Source of the DNA: Caldisericia bacterium
GTDB taxonomy: Bacteria > Caldisericota > Caldisericia > B22-G15
Reading direction: 5' to 3'
Assembly: GCA_021158845.1 (NCBI GenBank)
Contig: JAGGSY010000061.1
Coordinates: forward strand, 1-14,894
DNA: 14,894 nt
This document shows, piece by piece, positions 1 through 8,012 of the stretch. The notes below the pieces were generated by a model. It worked only from the letters and a program-made list of their open reading frames with translations. It was not told where the DNA came from and ran no database searches. The position numbers and the translations under genes were made by a program. Every line of letters starts with the position of its first letter. The stretch's first letter is position 1.

Positions 1-1196
1 GTTTGAGATAATACATTTATAAGTCTCCTGTGGCCCTTTGAATATTTAAATGATATCTTCCCTGTAACAAAGTTAAATTTTGTTGAAGATGCGTATCCTA
101 AAAGGGTAGGTATCTCCTCTCCACCAAAATTTGAAGATTTACCGAGAGAGTACACAAGGATTGGTTTATCAGCATTTACTTCAAAACCGCCTTTATACTC
201 TATAAGTTTAAATTCCCTGGAATTGAGGTTAAATTTCTCTGTCCTACTTCCACCTTTGAACAAAATGTTTGTGTTATCTTCAAAGGAAAATATCCCTAAT
301 TCACCAAAGGAATAACCGTATAAAAATCCAAGATAGGGAACAATCACTGTAAAAGTAGAATCGTCAAACTTTCCATACTGGATTAAAACTGGTTTATCTG
401 CCCTGTAGTATAGAAGGGATGGATAGAGACCCAACTTCTTAATTGTTTCACCTGCTTTTAGAGTACCCTTGTATATTAACTCTCCACCACTATCCTCCAC
501 CCTTACAGAATTATTATCAAATAAGCTGGTGACAAAAATGTCTGAATGCGTAAAGAAGAATCCCTCAGTTCCGATAATAGACATTATGTCGTCATCACTT
601 CTATCCTCAGGCATATTCTTTCCAGGTTTTCCTATTGATGAGACAGTCACCATCAAGGGACCAGTGGATACTATATGAAAAGATTGAGGTGAGGCGAGGT
701 CTATTCTCTTAAAGTGTCCATACTTAATTTTTCCTGAAAAGAGAGTTTTTCCTTCTCTATTAGTAACCTTTACATCACTATCTTTCAGTGCTATAAGATA
801 AATCTTTTCAAAAGAGATACCATAAAATTCTGTGCCAATGTAGTTAACAAAGAAAAAGTCTTTCTCTGGCAAGATAGATCTCTTTTCTCCCGTAGAGAAT
901 CTAAATTCAAGATGTTTCTCTTCTCCCTTATCAAGGTTCAGCTTAAATCTTATTTTAATTCTACCCTTCTCTTTTTTGACAATATAAAATGGGATCTCCT
1001 TCTTTGTGTCCTTATCTATAAGGATGCAATCATCTGAAAGATTGGGATCCTCTATTGTAAGAGTTATAAAGTTTGGATTTCTCCTTAACCCTCCATCTTC
1101 TTTTATGACTATATCCTTCTTATACCCATTGGCAGCAGAAAGATGGGCAGGAAAGAGAAGCAAAAACAAAACTAAAACTATTATTATTTTTCTCAC
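1..1196 (-). CDS. Secreted repeat-containing protein of unknown function (3' end outside window)
   Basis: The frame is open from a GTG at 1196 to the left edge, giving about 398 codons without a stop, so the C-terminus is missing. The N-terminus is a clear signal peptide: a short basic start (VRK), a run of I/V/L/F over residues 4-15, and a cleavage-like LSA-A near residue 21. The mature part looks beta-rich. It contains three related modules at about residues 117-205, 206-290 and 290-380. Modules 1 and 2 share an IGTE start, a D-x-V-x-V strand and a G-x-L-x-x-G turn; modules 2 and 3 share a (R/N)ADKP(V/I)L motif followed by YG or YSLG. The DKP-x-x-VY style motif resembles parts of IgGFc-binding-type surface domains, but that is only an impression. 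The GTG is chosen because a -10 box ends exactly six bases upstream and no Shine-Dalgarno is present. An in-frame GTG at 1220 would add eight residues and would overlap the promoter. No catalytic motif is recognised. Confidence 0.75.
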   Translation of the reverse strand, partial: MRKIIIVLVLFLLLFPAHLSAANGYKKDIVIKEDGGLRRNPNFITLTIEDPNLSDDCILIDKDTKKEIPFYIVKKEKGRIKIRFKLNLDKGEEKHLEFRFSTGEKRSILPEKDFFFVNYIGTEFYGISFEKIYLIALKDSDVKVTNREGKTLFSGKIKYGHFKRIDLASPQSFHIVSTGPLMVTVSSIGKPGKNMPEDRSDDDIMSIIGTEGFFFTHSDIFVTSLFDNNSVRVEDSGGELIYKGTLKAGETIKKLGLYPSLLYYRADKPVLIQYGKFDDSTFTVIVPYLGFLYGYSFGELGIFSFEDNTNILFKGGSRTEKFNLNSREFKLIEYKGGFEVNADKPILVYSLGKSSNFGGEEIPTLLGYASSTKFNFVTGKISFKYSKGHRRLINVLSQ

Positions 1197-1202
1197 AATT
1201 TT

Positions 1203-1230
1203 ATTATATTTAACTATCACGTTTTGTAAA
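1203..1230 (-). promoter_or_regulatory. Sigma70-type promoter for a leaderless mRNA of the secreted protein gene
   Basis: Read on the minus strand there is TTTACA at 1230-1225 (5 of 6 to TTGACA), a 16-base spacer, and a perfect TATAAT at 1208-1203. Six bases follow (AAAATT) and then the GTG start at 1196. Transcription would begin at or within a base of the start codon. There is no Shine-Dalgarno between the box and the GTG. The promoter lies directly after the rnfB stop, so the gene can be expressed independently of rnf. Confidence 0.6.
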
Positions 1231-1233
1231 GCC

Positions 1234-2073
1234 TTAAACTTTAGCTTTCAAATTCGGATTCACATCAAGATCCAGTAAGACCTCACCTCTCTCTATTCTT
1301 ATAACCTTTGTTGGACATTTCTCAACACATAGACCACATAAAGTGCACTTACTCATATCAATCACAGGTAACTTATTATTTCCCCATGTGATTGCCTTTT
1401 CAGGACATACCTTTATACATATACCACATTTTATACATCCTCTCCCACATTCTTTCCTTACCTCAATTCCTTTTCTTGGACTATTACACTTTACAATTCC
1501 AGATTCATTCCATGGAACCATAGCTATTACATTTCTTGGACAAACCTCTGCACATATTCCACAGCCTGTACATTTTTCATAATCAAAAACTGGTAATCCA
1601 TTCACCATCTTTATGGCATTAAAGGGACATGCTCTCTCACAGGTTCCAAGTCCAATACATCCAAACTCACATGCCTTCTTACCATTAAAAGCAAATGGAA
1701 CTGCCCTACAATCATCTAATCCTACATATTCTGCTCTAATCTTTTCAACTCCAACTCCACCAACACATGAAAGAACAGGTTTCTTTTTTTCTGTTGAAAC
1801 AGATAGTCCTAACAGTTCTCCAATCTTCTGTATGTTTTCTGGAGGTGCCACTGTACATTTAGCTGGATTTTCTCCTTTAAGCACAGCTTCTGCAAAAGCT
1901 TCACATCCAGGATATCCACATGCACCACAATTGCCTCCACCAAGCAACTTAACTATCTCTTCAAGTTTCTTATCTCTTTTTACTTTAAATATTTCATTGA
2001 ACCAAGAGAGGCTTATTCCAGCAAGAAAAGCTATAATTCCCATAAGTATTATTGCTCTAATTACTATGTTCAT
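1234..2073 (-). CDS. rnfB: Rnf complex subunit B, polyferredoxin electron-input subunit
   Basis: RnfB carries electrons from reduced ferredoxin into the membrane-bound, ion-pumping ferredoxin:NAD oxidoreductase. The 279-residue protein has an N-terminal membrane anchor (about residues 4-24). A four-cysteine Fe-S domain follows (C49, C52, C57, C73, in a GNCGACGYPGC context). The C-terminal part holds stacked ferredoxin-type motifs: C135/C139/C145/C149, C168/C171/C174/C178, C213/C216/C219/C223 and C243/C246/C249/C253, with extra cysteines at 196 and 209. This long multi-cluster layout is the clostridial style of RnfB. The ATG has an AGGAGG that overlaps the rnfA stop, nine bases upstream. It is the last gene of the rnf set, and a new promoter begins immediately downstream. 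Identification is secure from motif content and position. Confidence 0.96.
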   Translation of the reverse strand: MNIVIRAIILMGIIAFLAGISLSWFNEIFKVKRDKKLEEIVKLLGGGNCGACGYPGCEAFAEAVLKGENPAKCTVAPPENIQKIGELLGLSVSTEKKKPVLSCVGGVGVEKIRAEYVGLDDCRAVPFAFNGKKACEFGCIGLGTCERACPFNAIKMVNGLPVFDYEKCTGCGICAEVCPRNVIAMVPWNESGIVKCNSPRKGIEVRKECGRGCIKCGICIKVCPEKAITWGNNKLPVIDMSKCTLCGLCVEKCPTKVIRIERGEVLLDLDVNPNLKAKV

Positions 2074-2082
2074 CTCTTCCTC

Positions 2083-2661
2083 CTATTTTATAAGTCCTTT
2101 AAAACCAAGAAAAGCAACTGCTATAAGTCCAATGGATATGAACACAATGGGATAACCTTTTAGAAACTTCGGCACATTGGAAAGCTTTAGCCTTTCTCTT
2201 ACACCGGCAAGTATTATAAGAGCTATAGCAAAACCACCTGAAGCGCCAAGAGCAAAGAGAAGACTTTCAATAAAATTGTAGCTCTTATCTATATTTATAA
2301 ATGTGATGGCAAGAATGGAACAGTTGGTAGTAATGAGAGGAAGATAGATACCAAGAGATTTATACAGAGCAGGCACATTTTTCTTAAGATAAATCTCTAC
2401 AAGCTGAACAAGTGAGGCAATGGTAAAGATAAAAACAAGTATCTTAAGGAATTCAAGTCCTGGCATAAAATAGTGGTAAACTATCCATGTAACAACTGTG
2501 GCAAGTGTTGTAACAAAGATAACTGCAAACCCCATACCGGTGGCAGAATCCATATCTCCTGTAACACCAACATAGGGGCACATTCCAAGGTATCTAATGA
2601 ACACCATATTGTCAACTATCATCGCCGCTATAAAGATTTTTATAAGCGTAACAACACTCAT
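2083..2661 (-). CDS. rnfA: Rnf complex subunit A, integral membrane protein
   Basis: A 192-residue hydrophobic protein with about six membrane segments and almost no soluble loops. RnfA pairs with RnfE in the membrane core, where conserved cysteines of the two subunits hold an intramembrane Fe-S cluster used for electron transfer across the bilayer. The corresponding cysteines are visible: C28 in RYLGMCPYVGV, and C114 in PLITTNCSILA. The length matches the usual 190-195 residues of the family. Its ATG overlaps the rnfE stop by four bases (ATGA) with a GAGGA just upstream, and rnfB follows after nine bases, so it is translated as part of the rnf chain. RnfA and RnfE are homologous; the MCPYVGVTG signature and the order before rnfB support RnfA. 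Confidence 0.95.
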   Translation of the reverse strand: MSVVTLIKIFIAAMIVDNMVFIRYLGMCPYVGVTGDMDSATGMGFAVIFVTTLATVVTWIVYHYFMPGLEFLKILVFIFTIASLVQLVEIYLKKNVPALYKSLGIYLPLITTNCSILAITFINIDKSYNFIESLLFALGASGGFAIALIILAGVRERLKLSNVPKFLKGYPIVFISIGLIAVAFLGFKGLIK

Positions 2662-3254
2662 GATTTCCTCCCTATATATCCTCTAAGTATTGCTATATAA
2701 ATTCCAAGTATAATAAAGGCACCCGGAGGCAGAAGCAGTATACCTGCAGGTTTGAAACCTTGAGGAAAAACTCTATAACCAAGAAATGTTCCACTTCCCA
2801 GTATCTCTCTTACAGCAGCAAGTGAAACTATGGCAATACCATAACCTACTGACATACCCAATGCATCAAAAAGTGCAACAAGGATTGACTTCTTATAGGC
2901 AAAAGCTTCCACTCTTGCAAGAACGATACAGTTAACTACTATCAGTGGAATAAATATCCCTAAGGATTTGGAAAGTGTAGGTGAGTAAGCTTTCATCACA
3001 AGATCCACTACTGTTGTTGAACCTGCAATGACTACAAGGAATATGGGGATTCTTAAGTGATTTGGGATTATCTTTCTTATAGCAGAAACTATCAATTCAC
3101 TCGTGATAAGAACGAAGGAGAAGCCGAGAGTCATTCCTATAGCGTTTTTCACAGTGGTGGAGACTGCAAGAACAGAACACAATCCAACCATAAGTATTAA
3201 AACTGGATTCTGTAAAAACAACCCCTTTTTGAATTCCTTCCAGAGTTCTTTCAT
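2658..3254 (-). CDS. rnfE: Rnf complex subunit E, integral membrane protein
   Basis: A 198-residue membrane protein with about six helices, homologous to the downstream RnfA. Family hallmarks are an N-terminal soluble stretch followed by NPVLILMVGLCSVLAVS, and the IPLIVVNCIVLARVEAFA segment. C26 and C109 correspond to the cysteines that, with those of RnfA, hold the intramembrane Fe-S centre. The start ATG lies one base after the rnfG stop. Its GGAGG ribosome site is contributed by the final glycine codons of rnfG. The gene ends in a four-base overlap with rnfA. Order and spacing fit a coupled rnfC-D-G-E-A-B operon. Confidence 0.95.
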   Translation of the reverse strand: MKELWKEFKKGLFLQNPVLILMVGLCSVLAVSTTVKNAIGMTLGFSFVLITSELIVSAIRKIIPNHLRIPIFLVVIAGSTTVVDLVMKAYSPTLSKSLGIFIPLIVVNCIVLARVEAFAYKKSILVALFDALGMSVGYGIAIVSLAAVREILGSGTFLGYRVFPQGFKPAGILLLPPGAFIILGIYIAILRGYIGRKS

Positions 3255-3255
3255 T

Positions 3256-3813
3256 TTATTTTCCTCCTTTCACCTCTTCCCTGTAAAATTCGGCTATTTT
3301 CTTTATAGCTGTGGATACAGACCTTGAAGATACGGTGGCACCTGTAATTGCAACCACATCTTTCTTTGGTATAAATGGATCAGATAAGGGTTTATTTACA
3401 AATTGTTTTCTAAACTCCTCAGTTGTGATTTTTGCACCAAGTCCTGGAGTTTCTGCATGTTCAAGTATTATTATTCCACTACAAACATCATCCTCATATC
3501 CAATTAACGATTCAATCTTGCCACCATATCCAGGGAACAATGCATGGAAAACATACCCTTCACTTCCATCTTTATTTTTAACTTTATACACATTGAGCAC
3601 CTTTATACCACCTGAGAGTTCTTTACCACCAAAATCTTTAAGTTCCTCAAAGCTTTCCTCATTTGAAAAGATAGTCTTTATACCTTCTCTTAAAGATCTC
3701 TCCTTCTGCTTTTGAATCTCAGGAGCTGTAAATGAGTAAACCCAACCCAATACACCTGAACCAATAATTGCAACAAGTGTTATTATGAGAGCATTTTTTA
3801 TAATATCCTTCAT
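3256..3813 (-). CDS. rnfG: Rnf complex subunit G, covalently flavinylated subunit
   Basis: RnfG carries a covalently bound FMN on the outer face of the membrane and relays electrons between complex subunits. The 185-residue protein has one N-terminal membrane anchor (about residues 8-27) and an FMN-binding domain. The flavin attachment site is DVVAITGATVSS near the C-terminus, with Thr160 as the predicted linked residue; the more common form is SGAT, here TGAT. The family's E-x-PGLG signature is present at 121-126 (ETPGLG). The gene overlaps rnfD by four bases (ATGA) and has a strong AGGAGGG ribosome site inside the rnfD end. Covalent attachment would need an ApbE-type flavin transferase, which is not in this window. 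Confidence 0.95.
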   Translation of the reverse strand: MKDIIKNALIITLVAIIGSGVLGWVYSFTAPEIQKQKERSLREGIKTIFSNEESFEELKDFGGKELSGGIKVLNVYKVKNKDGSEGYVFHALFPGYGGKIESLIGYEDDVCSGIIILEHAETPGLGAKITTEEFRKQFVNKPLSDPFIPKKDVVAITGATVSSRSVSTAIKKIAEFYREEVKGGK

Positions 3814-4793
3814 TTCTTCCCTCCTGTTCCAAATGCCCTTGGCAGAATTTTATCAAGGAGTGGAGTAAGCACATTCATGGACAAAATACCAAAAGAGACT
3901 CCTTCAGGATAAATTCCCCAGTTTCTTATAACAAAGGTAATCACGCCTGCTCCTATACCAAAGATAACTCGACCCAAAGGTGTAACGGGAGTTGTTACAT
4001 AGTCAGTTGCCATAAAAAACGCACCTATTATTAATCCTCCTGAAAGTAGATGGAACAGAACATCCTGTTTAAATAGAAAGGCAAGAAGAGCCACTGTCCC
4101 AATGAATGTTAGAGGAATCTTAAGATCTATTATATCTCTTCTGATCAACAAAAGAAAAACAACACCTATAAGAAGAAGTAGTTTTGATGTCTCTCCAATT
4201 GAACCACCAACTCTTCCAAAGAATAGATCAGAATAAAGAGAAGAGGTTATGCTCAATTGATGAAGCCTGAACAGATCAAGGGGTGTAGCTGTGGTGACAA
4301 GATTTTGGTTTCCTGAAATAAAGTAGAAAAAGTTAAATGCCGGCTTAGGCCATCTGTTGAGTAGTCCAGTCCATGATAGAAACACAACTGCCCTTCCAAA
4401 GAGAGCAGGATTCAGGAAGTTTGAACCCAGACCACCAAAGAATTGCTTTGCGATTATGATGGCTGATGAGGAGCCTATAACAACCATCCAGAGGGGAGTT
4501 GTGGGAGAAATTACCATACCAAACAACAATCCTGTTAAAGCAGCACTTCCATCAGATATTGTAATCTTTCTCTTTGTTATAATTTCAAAAAGATACTCAG
4601 ACAGAACTGCAGTAACAATGCTCGTTACAAGTATAAGTCCAGCATACAGACCAAACTCATACACCCCCCAGATGGCAGCAGGAAGAAGAGCAATAAAGAC
4701 AAGTCGCATTATTGTATGTGTTGTTAATGGGTCTCTTATATGTGGAGATGAGGAAACTATTACTTTAAATTTTTGAGTTCCTTCCTTTTTCAT
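3810..4793 (-). CDS. rnfD: Rnf complex subunit D, flavinylated membrane subunit
   Basis: RnfD is the NqrB-like membrane subunit that binds a second covalent FMN and is thought to take part in Na+ or H+ translocation. The 327-residue protein starts with a short soluble segment (SSSPHIRDPLTTHTIM, typical of the family) and then has multiple hydrophobic helices. Conserved landmarks are SDGSAALTGLL at about 80-90, KQFFGGLGSNFLNPALFGRA at 116-135, and the attachment-like TTATPLD at 167-173 with Thr170 as the likely flavin-linked residue. The usual form is xGATPL; here an alanine-preceding threonine replaces the glycine. The C-terminus contains DYVTTPVTPLGR, also family-typical. It overlaps rnfC and rnfG by four bases at each end, so coupling is tight. 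Confidence 0.95.
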   Translation of the reverse strand: MKKEGTQKFKVIVSSSPHIRDPLTTHTIMRLVFIALLPAAIWGVYEFGLYAGLILVTSIVTAVLSEYLFEIITKRKITISDGSAALTGLLFGMVISPTTPLWMVVIGSSSAIIIAKQFFGGLGSNFLNPALFGRAVVFLSWTGLLNRWPKPAFNFFYFISGNQNLVTTATPLDLFRLHQLSITSSLYSDLFFGRVGGSIGETSKLLLLIGVVFLLLIRRDIIDLKIPLTFIGTVALLAFLFKQDVLFHLLSGGLIIGAFFMATDYVTTPVTPLGRVIFGIGAGVITFVIRNWGIYPEGVSFGILSMNVLTPLLDKILPRAFGTGGKK

Positions 4794-6127
4794 TTTTTCA
4801 CCGCCTTTCTCTTCTTAATAATTTCTGTTTTTGCCATTCTTATGGACTGGACAAGATGTCTCTTGGAAGGACATATATAGGCACAACTTCCGCATTCAAT
4901 ACAATCAAGAGCTCTAAATTCTTCTGCTTTATCAAAATCTCCTATCCTTGAATATCCATCTATAAAAAGAGGCATAAGACCCATGGGACACGCATCAACA
5001 CATCTTCCGCATCTTATACATGGATACTCTTCATATTCTATTAATTCCTGATCTGTAAATAGAAGTATCCCAGAAGTTCCCTTTATAACTGGTAAATCAA
5101 GGATGTAAGCAGAAAAACCCATCATTGGACCACCAAATATTATCTTTCTCACTTCCTCTTTGGCTCCACCGCAGAATTCTATTATGTCTGATGCAATGGT
5201 TCCTATTTTGACCTTTAGATTCTTCGGTTCCACAACGCCTGAACCAGAAACTGTGAGTACTCTTTCTATAAGTGGAATCCCATCGTATACAGCTCTTTTT
5301 ATGGCATATGTTGTTCCAACATTCTGAACTATACAACCAACATGAAAAGGTAAACCTCCTGAAGGCACTTCTCTTCCTGTTATGGCTTTTATGAGATGCT
5401 TTTCTGAACCTTGAGGATACTTTGTTCTGAGGAGAACCACCTCTATATTTTTGTCAAGCCCCATACTGTGAACTATTTTGTCAAGAGAGATGGCAGCATC
5501 AGATTTGTTCTCTTCAACACCTATAAAAGTTTTCTTAACACCAAGGATCCTTATAAGGATCTCTACCCCTTTAATCACACTCTCTCCCTCTTCAAGCATC
5601 AGTCTATGGTCTCCTGTAAGGTAAGGTTCGCATTCTGCACCGTTTATTATAAGAGTATCCACAGGAAAGTTGGGCGGGGGCATGAGTTTTATATGTGTAG
5701 GAAACGCAGCACCTCCTAAACCCACAATCCCTGCCTCTCTAATTATTTTAAGGAGATCTTCCTTTGAAAGTGAATCAACATCATCACGAGGTTCAACACT
5801 CTCATCCCAAGTTTCCTCATGATCATTCTTGATAAGCACAGCCATAGATTTTCTACTGTTGGGAAGGGTAGTCTCAACTATCTTCACAACCTCTCCAGAA
5901 ACTGGAGAGTGGACAGGAGAGGTGACCTTTGCATCACTATCTCCAATCTTCTGACCTTTTTTAACTGTATCCTTAGGTTTTACAAGAGGTTGAGTTGGTG
6001 CACCTGTATGTTGGTGTAAAGCAATAAGAACTTCCTCCACTTCTTCCATGTCTTCAATCTGCTTATCCTTTGTAAGTTTACTCTCTGGGGGGTGAACACC
6101 CCCTCTCCCAAACGTTAAAATCCTCAT
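4790..6127 (-). CDS. rnfC: Rnf complex subunit C, NADH-binding subunit
   Basis: RnfC is the peripheral cytoplasmic subunit that passes electrons to NAD+. Visible domains run in the expected order. An N-terminal HPPESK box (12-17) is followed by a lipoyl-like domain with a VTSPVHSPVSGEV strand. A Complex I 51-kDa-like nucleotide/flavin domain comes next, with GLGGAAFP at 136-143 and NGAECEPY at 162-169. Then comes an SLBB-type region. Last are two [4Fe-4S] motifs, C370/C373/C376/C380 and C409/C412/C415/C419. The length of 445 is normal. The ATG is preceded by AAAGGAGG and overlaps the end of the zinc-ribbon gene by four bases. It begins the rnfCDGEAB order, the classical arrangement in clostridia and other anaerobes. 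Confidence 0.97.
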   Translation of the reverse strand: MRILTFGRGGVHPPESKLTKDKQIEDMEEVEEVLIALHQHTGAPTQPLVKPKDTVKKGQKIGDSDAKVTSPVHSPVSGEVVKIVETTLPNSRKSMAVLIKNDHEETWDESVEPRDDVDSLSKEDLLKIIREAGIVGLGGAAFPTHIKLMPPPNFPVDTLIINGAECEPYLTGDHRLMLEEGESVIKGVEILIRILGVKKTFIGVEENKSDAAISLDKIVHSMGLDKNIEVVLLRTKYPQGSEKHLIKAITGREVPSGGLPFHVGCIVQNVGTTYAIKRAVYDGIPLIERVLTVSGSGVVEPKNLKVKIGTIASDIIEFCGGAKEEVRKIIFGGPMMGFSAYILDLPVIKGTSGILLFTDQELIEYEEYPCIRCGRCVDACPMGLMPLFIDGYSRIGDFDKAEEFRALDCIECGSCAYICPSKRHLVQSIRMAKTEIIKKRKAVKK

Positions 6128-6675
6128 TTTTTCTTTTCCTCCTTTGGCTGTTCATGACCGCAGTAGGGACAAATGTCCCAGTCCAACTCAAGAGGTTTAC
6201 CGCAATAAACACACTCTTTTTTTAATCTTGTATGACAATAGGGACATAGAAGCCAATTCTCCTTGATTGGAGCTCCACAATTTGGACATTTCAATTTTTC
6301 CTTGGATAGAAGGAACGCCCAGTACTCTCTTTCTAAGTTAAGAGCTTCCCTCTCCAGATTCTCCATTTCAAGATCTTCCTTTGTCCATGGGGGTCTTACG
6401 AGAAGATAGATGAGCCAGGGAATTAAACCACCAGAAGGAATAGAAATGGAGAGAAAGACCCAGTTAGCTTTTTTTATAAAATAGTAAGCATATGGAAAAA
6501 CAATGCCCGTTGTTATTATTAAAATAAGCCAGAAATATGGGCCAAAACCTCTCTTTCTTGCATCTTGATAGGTCCAATAGGCAATAAGAATCACAAGAAT
6601 GGTAAAGAAAATGTAAAAGAGAGATGAAAATCTCCCAAGATAAGAGAAGATATCCCCAGTAATTTCGTTTCCCAC
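6124..6675 (-). CDS. Membrane-anchored double zinc-ribbon protein, coupled to rnfC
   Basis: The protein is 183 residues. The first 95 hold three probable membrane helices (about 18-36, 47-66, 72-93), separated by a YQDARKRG loop and ending in RPPWTKED. A short charged helical linker (about 98-126) leads to two zinc ribbons: C130/C133/C144/C147 and C155/C158/C169/C172. This matches a widespread but functionally uncharacterised group of bacterial membrane proteins with C-terminal double zinc ribbons; the ribbons should face the cytoplasm and could mediate protein contacts. Translation starts at GTG 6675, five bases after AAAGGAGG. An ATG two bases upstream is in another frame and sits too close to the ribosome site. 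The last four bases form ATGA with rnfC, so the two are likely made together. A role in Rnf assembly is inference from coupling only. Confidence 0.88.
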   Translation of the reverse strand: MGNEITGDIFSYLGRFSSLFYIFFTILVILIAYWTYQDARKRGFGPYFWLILIITTGIVFPYAYYFIKKANWVFLSISIPSGGLIPWLIYLLVRPPWTKEDLEMENLEREALNLEREYWAFLLSKEKLKCPNCGAPIKENWLLCPYCHTRLKKECVYCGKPLELDWDICPYCGHEQPKEEKKK

Positions 6676-6680
6676 ATTAA

Positions 6681-6688
6681 CCTCCTTT
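6681..6688 (-). promoter_or_regulatory. Ribosome binding site deciding the GTG start of the zinc-ribbon gene
   Basis: AAAGGAGG lies five bases before the GTG at 6675 and shares its first As with the folC stop codon. The overlapping out-of-frame ATG at 6677 would be only three bases away, so GTG is preferred. Confidence 0.7.
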
Positions 6689-8012
6689 AACTAAAGTAGT
6701 ATCTTTTAAGTATAGACCTCGCTTCTCCTACAATATAAAAAGACCCAGTTACAACAACTGGTTCAAGTGAAAAAAATTCATTTGCCATCTTAAAAGCTTG
6801 AGCTACATTTTTTGAAACTCCCATCTCTTTAAAAGGAAACATCTTCTTTGCAAGACTTAATAAGTAATCTGGAGGAGTTCTCCTCTCCCTTACCCCGCTC
6901 GGTGCTGTAAAAATAACCTTTTCTGCACAAGGAAGTATCATCTCCAACACTCTTTCAATGTTCTTATCCTTCAAGATTCCAAAAATCAAATTTATTTTAC
7001 CACAACTAAAGTATTGTTGTAAAAATTTTCTAACCTCTCTCATTGAAATTTCATTGTGAGCCCCGTCAAGGATATAAACTCTTCCACCCTCATTAATTAT
7101 TTCTCCTCTTCCAGGAATAAATGCATCCTCTAAAGCTTTCCTAATTTTACTCTCCTTTATTTCTATCAATCCTAAATCTTCAAGCACCTCCAAAGTTTTT
7201 ATTGCAAGAGAGCTATTCATCACCTGATACTCACCAAGCAACTTTATCTTTAAATTTTCAAAGAAATTTTTATTGGATTTGTATGTAAATATGGTCCCAC
7301 CTCTATCCATTTTAATTATCCTGGTTGAGAAATCTCTTCCTGCCATGTATATTTTTGAATTACATTCTCTCCCTTTATCTATAATCACCTTAAGCGCTCT
7401 TTCCTCCTGTTCTGATAGAATAACTGGTCTTCTCCTCTTTATTATTCCAGCCTTTTCAAAGGAGATTTTTTCTATGGTATCTCCGAGAATATCCATATGA
7501 TCAAGGCCTATTGGAGTTATAACGGAAGTTAGCGGATTTGCCACCACATTTGTGGCATCAAGTCTTCCCCCAAGTCCTGTTTCAAGAACAACAAAATCTA
7601 CATTATTTTTGTGAAAATAGTGTAAAGAGATTGCTGTTAAGATCTCAAACAGCGTTGGTTCACCAATTTCTTTAAATTTATCTTCCTTCTCATAAATATT
7701 TTTTATCTCCCATATGTACCTCCCGAACTCCTTGGCAGAGATAAAATTTCCATTTATAGAAATTCTTTCCCTGAAGCACTGGAGATGGGGAGATAGAAAG
7801 AGGCCAACCTTATATCCATGGTATGAGAGCAAGCGGGATATAAAAACACATGTGGATCCTTTTCCCTTTGTTCCAGCAACATGAATAACCCTTTTTCCCT
7901 TCTCTGGGTTTCCAAGGATGTTAAGAAGAAGTTTTATCCTATCAAGCCCCGGTTTTATAGTTCTTCTCTTTCTTGCACCAAGAAAATCCAGTGCCTCTAC
8001 ATAAGAAAACAT
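6687..8012 (-). CDS. folC: Bifunctional folylpolyglutamate synthase / dihydrofolate synthase
   Basis: FolC is a Mur-ligase-type enzyme that uses ATP to add glutamate to dihydropteroate and to folates. The 441-residue sequence shows the family start (YVEALDFLG, then KPGLDRIKLLLNILGNP), the ATP-binding loop GTKGKGS at 47-53 (N is more usual at the second lysine site), the ETGLGGRLDATN motif at about 144-155, SVITPIGLDHMDILG, and a C-terminal domain containing LDGAHNE. Length is typical. The ATG overlaps the last base of the valS stop (TAATG), and a GAGGG within the valS end can serve as ribosome site. The downstream gene is 11 bases away. valS-folC adjacency is common in bacteria. Whether it has one or both activities cannot be told from sequence. 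Confidence 0.93.
   Translation of the reverse strand: MFSYVEALDFLGARKRRTIKPGLDRIKLLLNILGNPEKGKRVIHVAGTKGKGSTCVFISRLLSYHGYKVGLFLSPHLQCFRERISINGNFISAKEFGRYIWEIKNIYEKEDKFKEIGEPTLFEILTAISLHYFHKNNVDFVVLETGLGGRLDATNVVANPLTSVITPIGLDHMDILGDTIEKISFEKAGIIKRRRPVILSEQEERALKVIIDKGRECNSKIYMAGRDFSTRIIKMDRGGTIFTYKSNKNFFENLKIKLLGEYQVMNSSLAIKTLEVLEDLGLIEIKESKIRKALEDAFIPGRGEIINEGGRVYILDGAHNEISMREVRKFLQQYFSCGKINLIFGILKDKNIERVLEMILPCAEKVIFTAPSGVRERRTPPDYLLSLAKKMFPFKEMGVSKNVAQAFKMANEFFSLEPVVVTGSFYIVGEARSILKRYYFS

Noticed and set aside
1613..2155. Long plus-strand open frame opposite rnfB and the rnfA end
   Set aside because: It is the antisense of strongly conserved Fe-S protein coding; its composition (many S, P, H) is that of a shadow frame and no ribosome site precedes it.
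2473..2700. Plus-strand frame with a cysteine-rich start (CNNCGKCC) that looks like a metal-binding peptide
   Set aside because: It lies wholly opposite rnfA and the rnfE end; the cysteines arise from complementing conserved codons, and no start signals are present.
5097..5336. Minus-strand second frame inside rnfC
   Set aside because: It overlaps a conserved RnfC region in another frame; its composition is unnatural and rnfC itself is intact.
6088..6103. G5/C5 inverted repeat near the start of rnfC, similar to the hairpin at 14014
   Set aside because: It encodes the conserved RGGVHPP segment of RnfC, so the protein sequence explains it; the loop is only two to four bases.
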